A stretch of 8,951 nt of DNA from Pseudonocardiales bacterium (GTDB taxonomy: Bacteria; Actinomycetota; Actinomycetes; Mycobacteriales; Pseudonocardiaceae). A program made the translations under genes and the position numbers. The notes under the pieces are model-generated. The model saw only the letters and a program-made list of their open reading frames with translations, ran no database searches and was not told where the DNA came from. Of the stretch, positions 1-5,964 are shown in pieces. The stretch is from NCBI GenBank assembly GCA_013695005.1, contig JACDBJ010000508.1, forward strand, positions 1 to 8,951, read 5' to 3'. Within the stretch, counting starts at the first letter, position 1. Each line of letters starts with the position of its first letter.

Positions 1-390
1 GCCCTGCTCGTCGGCTGCGGCAGCAGCCCCAGCGCGACATCCGCGAGCGGAAGCGCGTCCTCCGGCGCCGGATCGGCCGCCGCCAGCACGATCACGATCG
101 CCAACTTCGCCTTCGGCGGTGAGCTCACGGTCGCGCCGGGCGCCACCGTGACTGTGGTCAACAACGACTCGATGCCGCACAACGTGGTCGCCGACGACGG
201 CAGCTTCAAGACCGCGAACCTCAAGCAAGGCGAGACCGCGACGTTCACCGCCCCGAGCAAGGCCGGGCGCTACAGCTTCATCTGCTCCATCCACCCGCGG
301 ATGAAGGGTGCCCTGGTCGTCGGCGCGGCGGGCGGCGGCGCGGCCACCACCACCGCGCCGGCCGACACCGGCGGGAGCGGCGGCTACTAG
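1..390 (+). CDS. Lipoprotein cupredoxin (amicyanin/plastocyanin-like), 5' end missing
   Basis: Probable small type 1 copper electron-transfer protein anchored outside the membrane. The frame is open from base 1, so the start codon and most of the signal peptide lie upstream. The first visible residues, ALLVGC, form the end of a signal peptide with a lipobox (L-V-G-C) and a lipid-modified Cys at visible residue 6. A Ser/Ala/Gly-rich linker follows (about residues 7-29), then a beta-rich cupredoxin domain (about 30-106). The copper ligands are visible: His60 in M-P-H-N, and Cys95, His98 and Met101 in C-x2-H-x2-M, the amicyanin-type spacing. The tail is a Gly/Ala/Thr-rich low-complexity stretch ending in a TAG stop. 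The gene converges on ilvC with a 15-bp gap. No redox partner is visible in the window, so the physiological role is open. Family assignment is firm; the electron-transfer role is inferred from the family. Confidence 0.9.
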   Translation, partial: ALLVGCGSSPSATSASGSASSGAGSAAASTITIANFAFGGELTVAPGATVTVVNNDSMPHNVVADDGSFKTANLKQGETATFTAPSKAGRYSFICSIHPRMKGALVVGAAGGGAATTTAPADTGGSGGY

Positions 391-405
391 GGGCGGCTAT
401 TAGGG
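380..405. repeat. Tandem 13-bp direct repeat at a convergent gene junction
   Basis: Two adjacent 13-bp copies, GCGGCTACTAGGG (380-392) and GCGGCTATTAGGG (393-405), differ at one base. The first copy contains the cupredoxin stop codon (388-390). The second fills the whole gap before the ilvC stop (406-408). It looks like a small tandem duplication. No function is evident. Confidence 0.75.
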
Positions 406-1410
406 CTAGGACGGCGGGCCGGACACCCACGACATCAGCCCGCGCAGCTTCCCGCCGACCTGCTCGACCGGGTGCTCGGTCCCGGCCTGCTGCAGCTTGG
501 TGAAGTTGGGCCGGCCGGCGTCGTCCTCGTCCACCCACTCCTTCGCGAAGCTGCCGTCCTGGATCTCGGTCAGGATCCGCCGCATCTCGTCCTTCACCGC
601 GGGCGTGATCACCCGCGGGCCGCGGGTCAGGTCGCCGTACTCCGCGGTGTCGGAGATCGAGTACCGCATGCCGGCGATGCCGCCCTCGTACATCAGGTCG
701 ACGATCAGCTTCAGCTCGTGCAGGCACTCGAAGTAGGCGATCTCCGGGGCGTAGCCGGCCTCGGTGAGCACCTCGAAACCGGCCTGGACCAGCGACGTCG
801 CGCCACCGCACAGCACGGTCTGCTCGCCGAACAGGTCGGTCTCGGTCTCCTCGGTGAACGTCGTCTCGATGACGCCCGCGCGTGCTCCACCGATGCCGGC
901 GGCGTAGGACAGCGCCAGCGCCTTGGCCGCACCGGTGGCGTCCTGCTCCACGGCGATCAGGCAGGGCACGCCCTTGCCGTCGACGAACTGGCGGCGCACT
1001 AGGTGGCCGGGGCCCTTCGGCGCGACCATCGCCACGTCGACGTCCGACGGCGGCGAGATCAGGCCGTAGCGGATGTTGAAGCCGTGGCCGAAGAACAGCG
1101 CGTCACCGGAGTTGAGGTTGGGCGCGATGTCGGCGGCGTAGATGTGGCGCTGCTTGGTGTCCGGCGCCAGCAGCATGATCAGGTCGGCTTCGGCGGACGC
1201 CTCGGCGGGTGTCACGACGCGCAGCCCCTCGTCGGCGGCCTTGGCCCGCGACTTCGAGCCCTCGAGCAGCCCGACGCGCACGTCGACGCCCGAGTCGCGC
1301 AGGCTCAGCGCGTGCGCGTGGCCCTGGCTGCCGTAGCCGATGACGGCCACCTTGCGGCCCTGGATGATCGACAGGTCGGCGTCGTCGTCGTAGTAGATGT
1401 TCGCGCTCAT
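406..1410 (-). CDS. ilvC: Ketol-acid reductoisomerase (NADP+), class I
   Basis: Catalyses the second common step of branched-chain amino acid synthesis: Mg2+-dependent alkyl migration and NADPH reduction of 2-acetolactate or 2-aceto-2-hydroxybutyrate to the dihydroxy acids. The protein is 334 residues, the usual class I length. The N-terminal Rossmann domain carries G-Y-G-S-Q-G-H-A at 25-32, and Ser52/Ser54 in the following loop fit NADPH phosphate binding. His109 lies in G-H-G-F-N-I. The C-terminal knotted helical domain has the metal ligands Asp192 and Glu196 (D-L-F-G-E) and Glu228 and Glu232 (E-C-L-H-E), plus Ser251/Ser253 in the substrate-binding S-I-S. The ATG start is supported by GAAGGGA at 1419-1425, 8 nt upstream. 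It is the last gene of ilvB-ilvN-ilvC, separated from ilvN by 95 bp, enough room for an internal promoter or processing site. Confidence 0.97.
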   Translation of the reverse strand: MSANIYYDDDADLSIIQGRKVAVIGYGSQGHAHALSLRDSGVDVRVGLLEGSKSRAKAADEGLRVVTPAEASAEADLIMLLAPDTKQRHIYAADIAPNLNSGDALFFGHGFNIRYGLISPPSDVDVAMVAPKGPGHLVRRQFVDGKGVPCLIAVEQDATGAAKALALSYAAGIGGARAGVIETTFTEETETDLFGEQTVLCGGATSLVQAGFEVLTEAGYAPEIAYFECLHELKLIVDLMYEGGIAGMRYSISDTAEYGDLTRGPRVITPAVKDEMRRILTEIQDGSFAKEWVDEDDAGRPNFTKLQQAGTEHPVEQVGGKLRGLMSWVSGPPS

Positions 1411-1465
1411 CGCGCTGGTCCCTTCGTTGGTCAGCCGAGCGAACGGCGCTTGTGGACGGCCCTAT

Positions 1466-1489
1466 CGGACGAAAGTGCCGTTCGTACCG
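1466..1489. other. Imperfect inverted repeat in the ilvN-ilvC gap
   Basis: In the 95-bp gap between ilvN and ilvC, CGGACGAA (1466-1473) and TTCGTACCG (1481-1489) form an inverted repeat with one bulged base and a 7-nt centre. There is no T-run next to it, so it is not a clear intrinsic terminator. It could be an operator, an mRNA-processing or stability hairpin, or chance. No convincing -35/-10 pair was found in this gap. Confidence 0.35.
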
Positions 1490-1505
1490 ATGGGGGTGGT
1501 GGGGT

Positions 1506-2015
1506 TCACCGGACGCTGCTGGCGGCGGTGATGGATCGGGGGCCACGGCCGACGGCGACCATGCCGGACTGCACCATCTCCCGGATGCCGATGGGCTCCA
1601 GCATGCGCAGCAGCGCGTCGAGCTTGTCCGCCGTGCCGGTGGCCTCGATCGTCAGCGCGTCCGGTGACACGTCGACGACCTTGGCCCGGAAGAGCTGGGC
1701 GGTCTCCAGCACCTGGCTGCGGACGGTCGCGTCGGCGCGCACCTTGACCAGCAGCAGCTCGCGCTGTACCGACACCTCGGGGTCCAGCTCGACGATCTTG
1801 AGCACGTTGATCAGCTTGTTGAGCTGCTTGGTGACCTGCTCGAGCGGAAGGTCCTCCACGGCGACCACGATGGTCATCCGCGAGACCTCGGGGTTCTCGG
1901 TCGGGCCGACCGCAAGCGAGTCGATGTTGAAGCCGCGCCGGCTGAACAGCCCGGCGACCCTGGCCAGCACGCCGGGCTTGTTCTCCACCAGCACCGACAA
2001 GGTATGCCTGTCCAT
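1506..2015 (-). CDS. ilvN: Acetolactate synthase, small regulatory subunit
   Basis: Regulatory subunit of acetohydroxyacid synthase. It stimulates the catalytic subunit and, in the family, confers feedback inhibition by valine. The protein is 169 residues, close to the common small-subunit size (about 160-170). Residues 4-78 form the N-terminal ACT domain, with the typical E-N-K-P-G-V-L-A-R-V-A-G-L-F and R-R-G-F-N-I-D-S-L segments that form the effector-binding interface. Residues 84-160 match the C-terminal small-subunit domain (R-E-L-L-L-V-K-V, then a G-I-R-E-M-V-Q-S-G segment near the end). The ATG at 2015-2013 was chosen because it begins the family N-terminus (M-D-R-H-T-L-S-V-L-V-E-N). 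GAGGA at 2025-2029 lies 9 nt upstream, inside ilvB. The ilvB stop and this start share a base (TGATG), indicating translational coupling, which suits two subunits needed in fixed ratio. The frame stays open upstream of this ATG, but that stretch is ilvB in another frame. Confidence 0.96.
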   Translation of the reverse strand: MDRHTLSVLVENKPGVLARVAGLFSRRGFNIDSLAVGPTENPEVSRMTIVVAVEDLPLEQVTKQLNKLINVLKIVELDPEVSVQRELLLVKVRADATVRSQVLETAQLFRAKVVDVSPDALTIEATGTADKLDALLRMLEPIGIREMVQSGMVAVGRGPRSITAASSVR

Positions 2016-3868
2016 CAGACGTCGTCCTCGTCGAAGAGCGGCCGGATGCCGCGGGCGGCCATGACCTCGTCGTTGCTGGTCCCGGCTGCGACCATCGGCC
2101 ACACCTGGGCGTCGGCGCCGACCACGAAGTCGATCACGACCGGCTTGTCGTTGATCTCCATCGCGGCGTTGATGACGTCGTCGACCTGGTCCCGCGAGTC
2201 GCAGCGCATGCCGACGCAGCCCATCGCCTCGGCGAGCAGCTTGAAGTCCGGGATCCGCCGCGAGTGCGTCCCGAGATCGGTCTGGCTGTACCGCTCGGAG
2301 TAGAAGAGGTTCTGCCACTGCCGGACCATGCCGAGGTTGCCGTTGTTGATCACAGCGACCTTGATCGGGATGTTCTCGATCGCGCAGGTAGCCAGCTCCT
2401 GGTTGGTCATCTGGAAGCAGCCGTCGCCGTCGATGCACCACACCGTGGCCTCCGGCAGCGCCATCTTGGCGCCCATCGCCGCCGGCACCGCGTAACCCAT
2501 CGTCCCGAGCCCGCCCGAGTTGAGCCAGGTGCGCGGGTTCTCGTACCGGACGAACTGGGCGGCCCACATCTGATGCTGGCCGACGCCCGCGACGTACAGC
2601 GCGTCCGGGCCGGCGATCTGCCCGATGCGCTCGATCACGTACTCCGGCGACAGCGAGCCGTCCGCCGGCCAGTCGTAGCCCAGCGGGAACGTCTCGCGCA
2701 GTGCGTTGAGCTGCGACCACCAGGCGGTGAGGTCTGTCGGCGTGCCCTCGGCGTGCTCCACCCGCATCGCCTCGATCAGCTCGGTGATCACCTCCTTGGC
2801 GTCACCGACGATCGGCACGTCCGCCCTGCGGTTCTTGGAGATCTCAGCGGGGTCGATGTCGGCGTGCACGATGGCGGCGTCCGGCGCGAAGGTGGACAGC
2901 TGGCCGGTGACCCGGTCGTCGAAGCGGGCACCGAGAGCCACCAGCAGGTCGGACTTCTGCATGGCGGCGACCGCGGCCACCGTGCCGTGCATGCCGGGCA
3001 TCCCGACGTGCTGCGGGTGGCTGTCCGGGAACGCCCCGCGGGCCATCAGCGTGGTCACGACCGGCGCGCCGGTCAGCTCGACGAGCGCGCGCAGCTCGGC
3101 GCAGGCCTCGGCCTTGATCACGCCACCGCCGACGTAGAGCACCGGTCGGTGTGCGCCGGCGATGAGCTTGGCGGCCTCGCGGATCTGCTTGCCGTGCGGC
3201 CGGGTGGTCGGCCGGTAACCGGGCAGTTTCATCTCCGGCGGCCAGTGGAACGTGGTCTTGGCCTGCAGCACGTCCTTGGGGATGTCCACCAACACCGGGC
3301 CGGGCCGGCCGGTGCCGGCGAGGTGGAACGCCTCGGCGATGGCCTGCGGGATCTCCGCCGGGTCCAACACGAGGATGTTGTGCTTTGTGATCGGCATGGT
3401 GATGCCGCGGATGTCGGCCTCCTGGAAGCCGTCGCTACCGATCATCGGCCGGGGCACCTGGCCGGTGATGGCCACGATCGGCACGGAGTCCATGTGCGCG
3501 TCACAGATCGGCGTGACCAGGTTCGTCGCGCCGGGGCCCGAGGTCGCCATGCACACGCCGACCTTGCCGCTGGCCTGCGCGTATCCGGCCGCGGCGTGTC
3601 CTGCGCCCTGCTCGTGGCGCACCAGCACGTGCCGCAGCAGGGTCGAGTCGAGCAGCGGGTCATAGGCGGGCAGGATCGCGCCGCCCGGGATGCCGAAGAC
3701 GATCTCGCAACCGACGGCCTCGAGCGCGCGGACCAGCGACTGGGCGCCGGTGACCGAGATCGGCTCGCTCGCCGGGCGCAGGGTCCGGCCGGCCGGTGGC
3801 GCGGGCTTCGGGGGCGCGGGTTTGGGCGCTCCGGGCGCTGGGCCGGATCGTGGGCTGGCGGTGGTCAT
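2015..3868 (-). CDS. ilvB: Acetolactate synthase, large catalytic subunit
   Basis: Thiamine diphosphate-, FAD- and Mg2+-dependent enzyme condensing two pyruvates to 2-acetolactate, or pyruvate with 2-oxobutyrate. It is the first committed step of the pathway. The protein is 617 residues. The N-terminal pyrimidine-binding domain (about 36-200) has catalytic Glu86 in R-H-E-Q-G-A-G-H-A. The central FAD-binding domain spans about 225-370. The C-terminal pyrophosphate-binding domain has the ThDP motif starting G-D-G at 481-483 and reaching N-N at 508-509. Pro139 (Q-V-P-R) and Trp518 (Q-W-Q-N) sit at positions where changes give herbicide resistance in other AHAS enzymes, so those sites look unmodified. 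Residues 1-35 are a Pro/Ala/Lys-rich extension with an imperfect P-K-P-A-P-P repeat. The ATG follows GAGG (3877-3880) by 8 nt. A terminator hairpin ends 34 bp upstream, so expression probably depends on read-through of the attenuator described separately. Confidence 0.97.
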   Translation of the reverse strand: MTTASPRSGPAPGAPKPAPPKPAPPAGRTLRPASEPISVTGAQSLVRALEAVGCEIVFGIPGGAILPAYDPLLDSTLLRHVLVRHEQGAGHAAAGYAQASGKVGVCMATSGPGATNLVTPICDAHMDSVPIVAITGQVPRPMIGSDGFQEADIRGITMPITKHNILVLDPAEIPQAIAEAFHLAGTGRPGPVLVDIPKDVLQAKTTFHWPPEMKLPGYRPTTRPHGKQIREAAKLIAGAHRPVLYVGGGVIKAEACAELRALVELTGAPVVTTLMARGAFPDSHPQHVGMPGMHGTVAAVAAMQKSDLLVALGARFDDRVTGQLSTFAPDAAIVHADIDPAEISKNRRADVPIVGDAKEVITELIEAMRVEHAEGTPTDLTAWWSQLNALRETFPLGYDWPADGSLSPEYVIERIGQIAGPDALYVAGVGQHQMWAAQFVRYENPRTWLNSGGLGTMGYAVPAAMGAKMALPEATVWCIDGDGCFQMTNQELATCAIENIPIKVAVINNGNLGMVRQWQNLFYSERYSQTDLGTHSRRIPDFKLLAEAMGCVGMRCDSRDQVDDVINAAMEINDKPVVIDFVVGADAQVWPMVAAGTSNDEVMAARGIRPLFDEDDV

Positions 3869-3902
3869 CTCGGCTGCCTCGCAGGTCTCGTTTCAGGACA
3901 TG

Positions 3903-3930
3903 AAAAAACCCCCGCCGCCGGCAAGGCGGG
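3903..3930 (-). terminator. Intrinsic terminator of the ilvB leader (attenuator)
   Basis: Read on the minus strand, CCCGCC (3930-3925) and GGCGGG (3916-3911) form a perfect 6-bp G/C stem with an 8-nt loop, followed by GG and six T (3908-3903). A bulged 7-bp alternative pairing with a 5-nt loop is also possible. This is a standard Rho-independent terminator. It lies after the Val/Leu-rich leader ORF and 34 bp before the ilvB start, so it cannot end an upstream gene: the only thing upstream is the divergent TPR gene. Its role is therefore most likely conditional premature termination of ilvBNC transcription. Confidence 0.85.
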
Positions 3931-3938
3931 CGAGGGTG

Positions 3939-3972
3939 GCGCGTCGACGGTCTCTCCTAGGCGTCGACGCGC
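3939..3972 (-). promoter_or_regulatory. Perfect 11-bp leader hairpin upstream of the attenuator
   Basis: On the minus strand GCGCGTCGACG (3972-3962) and CGTCGACGCGC (3949-3939) are perfect inverted repeats around a 12-nt loop (3961-3950). The 5' arm overlaps the last leader codons, and the leader TAG stop (3959-3957) lies in the loop, so a ribosome finishing the leader would open the stem. Each arm also contains the self-complementary CGTCGACG. The position fits the pause or competing hairpin of a translation-coupled attenuator. The hairpin is seen directly; its role is inferred. Confidence 0.7.
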
Positions 3973-4013
3973 TCGCGAAGTACTCGGGTGCTGGCAAGAA
4001 CACAGGGCTGCAC
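3957..4013 (-). CDS. Putative ilvB leader peptide (18 residues, leaderless)
   Basis: An 18-codon ORF, GTG to TAG, encoding MQPCVLASTRVLRERVDA. Val and Leu occupy codons 5, 6, 11, 12 and 16, five of 18. The first four are GTT, CTT, GTA and CTT, codons little used in the GC-rich genes around it, which would sharpen sensitivity to charged Val and Leu tRNAs. No spaced Shine-Dalgarno precedes the GTG. Instead a TACCGT -10 box ends 7 nt upstream, so the transcript probably starts at or next to the GTG and the ORF is read leaderless. Downstream come the 11-bp hairpin, the terminator and ilvB. Leader-peptide attenuation of ilvBNC, with a leader lacking a ribosome-binding site, has been reported in Corynebacterium glutamicum. 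By analogy, stalling at Val/Leu codons would permit read-through. An overlapping longer minus-strand frame through 3893-4228 contains the terminator and looks spurious. Confidence 0.68.
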   Translation of the reverse strand: MQPCVLASTRVLRERVDA

Positions 4014-4020
4014 CTCGCCG

Positions 4021-4050
4021 ACGGTAGTGCCGCGCCGACCCAGAGGTCAA
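4021..4050 (-). promoter_or_regulatory. Candidate ilvB promoter (TTGACC, 18 bp, TACCGT)
   Basis: On the minus strand, TTGACC (4050-4045) resembles a vegetative -35 box. After an 18-bp spacer comes TACCGT (4026-4021), matching the actinobacterial TANNNT -10 pattern. Seven bases separate the -10 box from the leader GTG at 4013, the distance expected from a -10 to its start site. It is the best promoter-like pair seen in the 293-bp divergent region. Confidence 0.62.
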
Positions 4051-4055
4051 CTCTG

Positions 4056-4071
4056 CGGGATGGCGCTCCCG
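4056..4071. promoter_or_regulatory. Inverted repeat upstream of the ilvB -35 box (possible operator)
   Basis: CGGGA (4056-4060) and TCCCG (4067-4071) flank a 6-bp centre, ending 5 bp from the putative ilvB -35 box. A second inverted repeat, CCCGCG-N4-CGCGGG, lies at 4083-4098. Both are short and G/C-rich, so chance is a real possibility. The place is where a regulator of either divergent unit could bind. Confidence 0.3.
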
Positions 4072-4149
4072 GATATTGGGAACCCGCGCCCGCGCGGGCC
4101 GCGCCGTCGCCCACTCGAATGACGTCGCCCGACTTACACCGTACGGCCC

Positions 4150-4155
4150 TAAGAT
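4150..4155 (+). promoter_or_regulatory. Candidate -10 box for a leaderless TPR-PH-ilvD transcript
   Basis: TAAGAT fits TANNNT and is followed by six C (4156-4161) and then the ATG at 4162. Nothing before the ATG resembles a Shine-Dalgarno sequence, so transcription probably starts at the ATG. No good -35 hexamer is visible 16-19 bp upstream, which lowers confidence. Confidence 0.5.
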
Positions 4156-4161
4156 CCCCCC

Positions 4162-5964
4162 ATGAGCGCGCCGGAGCCACAAGCCGAAGCGGGCGAAACC
4201 CAGGACCCGGCGCGCGACCCCCTCGCACCGGCCCTCGGGGAGCCCATCCACCCGTCCGTCACCGCCGCGACCCTGCTGCAGCGCGCCGCGAGCGCCCTCG
4301 CCGCAGGTCAGAGCGGCGTGGCGTTGGCCACCGCGAACCAAGTGATCACGGCTCCGTCCGGGCCGGACGACGCGATCCTGGCCCACGCCTGGCTGGCGCA
4401 GGCCTGCGAGCTGGACAACCGGCCGGACGAGGCGTTGGCGCATGCCGAGGCCGCGATCGCCGCCGGCCGGCCGTTCGAGCTCGGCACGACCGATGCGCTG
4501 CTGTCGATCCTGCTCACCTCCGACGACGAGCTGACGGTGTGGGACGCCGCCCACGGGCTGGTCGTCGTACGGCGCGAGCTGCTGGCGCAGTTCCCCGACA
4601 TGCCCGACACGCTGCGGGGGCTGTCGCTGGCGCTGAACGAGGTCGCGGGCCTGCACGGGGAGGTCGGCGAGCTGGACCAGGCGCTGGTCTCCTACACCGA
4701 GTCGCTCGGGCTGGCCCGCCGTACCCGCGCCGCCGTCGGCGACACCGCCCAGTCGCTGCGCGACCTGTCCGTCGCGCTGACCGATGTCGGCCGGGTCCAG
4801 GAGGCCCGCGGCGACCTCGACGCCGCGCTGATCGCCTACACCAAGTCGCTGGAGCTCGCGCGCGACATCCGCCAGGCATACGGCGAGACCCCGCAGTCGC
4901 TGCGGGACCTGTCCATCTCGCTCAACGACATCGGCGACCTGCACCGCGCCCGCAACGAGCTCGACGAGGCCCTCGCCGCCTACACCGAGTCGCTGCACAT
5001 CGCGCGCCGCAACCGCGGCACCTACGGCGACACCCCCGAGTCGCTGCACGACCTGACGATCTCGCTGAACAACATCGCCGGCGTCCAGGTCGAGCGCGAC
5101 CACCTCGACGAGGCGCTGGAGGCATACACCGAGGCGTTGCAGCTACGGCGGCGGATCTGCAGCACCTTCGGCGACAACGCCGACTCATTGCGCGACCTCT
5201 CCGGCTCGCTGACCGACGTCGGACGGGTCGAGGAGGCCAGCGGGCTGCTCGACGACGCGCTCACCACCTACACCGAGGCACTGGACCTGGCCCGCCACAT
5301 CGTCGAGACCTACGGCGAGACGGCCGAGTCGATGCGTGACCTGTCGATCTCGGTCAACGACGTCGGCGACCTGCACCGCGCTCGCGACGAGCTGGACGAG
5401 ACGCTGGCGGGATACACCGAGGCGGTGCGCATCCGGCGGCGGATCCGCGAGGCCTACGGCGAGAGCGCCCAGACGTTGCGCGACCTGTCGGTCTCGCTGA
5501 CCGACATGGGTCGCATCCACGAGACCAACGAGGACCTCGACGCGGCACAGGCCGCGTACTCCGAGTCGCTGGAGCTGGCGCGGCGGCTGCGCGAGGCCTA
5601 CGGCGAGACCGCGCAGTCGTTGCGCGACCTGTCGATCTCGCTCAACGACGTCGGTGACCTGCACCGGGCCCGCGAGGAGCTGGACAAGGCGCTCGCCGCC
5701 TACAGCGAGTCGCTGCAGCTCGCGCGCAACATCCGGGAGGCCTACGGCGACACACCCCAGTCGGTGCGCGACCTGTCCATCTCGCTGAACAACCTGGCTG
5801 GCGTCCAGGAGCGGCGCGGCCGCCGCGACGAGGCGCTGGCCGCCTACAGCGAGTCGAGGCAGTGGTACGCGCTGCTCGCCGCCCGCTACGGGCCGCCGTT
5901 CGCCGACGAGGACGAGCTGCAGGCGGTGGAGGACGCCATCGGCCGGCTCGCGGCAGCCCAGTGA
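4162..5964 (+). CDS. Tetratricopeptide-repeat protein, nine 48-residue repeats
   Basis: A 600-residue protein with no visible signal peptide, membrane segment or enzymatic domain, hence probably a cytoplasmic binding scaffold; the partner is unknown. Residues 1-30 are acidic and Pro/Ala-rich. About 70-105 holds one canonical-looking TPR (A-W-L-A-Q-A, then D-E-A-L-A-H-A-E-A-A-I). Residues 151-582 are exactly nine gap-free 48-residue units of the form L-R-D-L-S-x-S-L-N/T-D, a G-D-L-H or G-R-V-x segment, D-E-A-L-A-A-Y-T/S-E-S-L, then A-Y-G-E/D-T. This resembles kinesin-light-chain-type TPRs, but the unit is longer than 34 or 42 residues. Residues 583-600 form a short capping helix. The ATG follows a TAAGAT box by six bases with no Shine-Dalgarno, so it is likely leaderless. 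The stop overlaps the PH gene start by 4 bp. It is probably co-transcribed with ilvD, but nothing in the sequence ties it to amino acid synthesis. Confidence 0.9.
   Translation: MSAPEPQAEAGETQDPARDPLAPALGEPIHPSVTAATLLQRAASALAAGQSGVALATANQVITAPSGPDDAILAHAWLAQACELDNRPDEALAHAEAAIAAGRPFELGTTDALLSILLTSDDELTVWDAAHGLVVVRRELLAQFPDMPDTLRGLSLALNEVAGLHGEVGELDQALVSYTESLGLARRTRAAVGDTAQSLRDLSVALTDVGRVQEARGDLDAALIAYTKSLELARDIRQAYGETPQSLRDLSISLNDIGDLHRARNELDEALAAYTESLHIARRNRGTYGDTPESLHDLTISLNNIAGVQVERDHLDEALEAYTEALQLRRRICSTFGDNADSLRDLSGSLTDVGRVEEASGLLDDALTTYTEALDLARHIVETYGETAESMRDLSISVNDVGDLHRARDELDETLAGYTEAVRIRRRIREAYGESAQTLRDLSVSLTDMGRIHETNEDLDAAQAAYSESLELARRLREAYGETAQSLRDLSISLNDVGDLHRAREELDKALAAYSESLQLARNIREAYGDTPQSVRDLSISLNNLAGVQERRGRRDEALAAYSESRQWYALLAARYGPPFADEDELQAVEDAIGRLAAAQ
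4612..5907 (+). repeat. Nine tandem 144-bp coding repeats in three subtypes
   Basis: Units start at 4612, 4756, 4900, 5044, 5188, 5332, 5476, 5620 and 5764, each 144 bp with no indels. By the residues after L-N/T they fall into three types: A (x-x-A-G-V-Q or A-G-L-H; units 1, 4, 9), B (D-V/M-G-R-V/I; units 2, 5, 7) and C (D-I/V-G-D-L-H-R-A; units 3, 6, 8). The order is A-B-C-A-B-C-B-C-A. Confidence 0.9.

Noticed and set aside
356..373. CGCCGG-N6-CCGGCG hairpin near the cupredoxin 3' end as a terminator for either convergent gene
   Set aside because: Lies within the cupredoxin coding sequence and lacks a T-run on both strands.
3893..4228. Minus-strand 111-codon frame overlapping the leader peptide
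   Set aside because: It would start inside the divergent TPR gene, upstream of the putative promoter, and translate through the intrinsic terminator; composition is unremarkable.
3865..5103. Minus-strand frame of 412 codons covering the TPR gene and divergent region
   Set aside because: It is antisense to the TPR repeats, runs through the ilvB terminator, and its apparent repeats mirror those of the TPR gene.
2264..5339. Long plus-strand open frames antisense to ilvB (2264-4027) and across the control region into the TPR gene (3690-5339)
   Set aside because: Arg/Ala/Gly/His-rich translations with no family features. They arise from GC-rich codon structure opposite or out of frame with well-supported genes.
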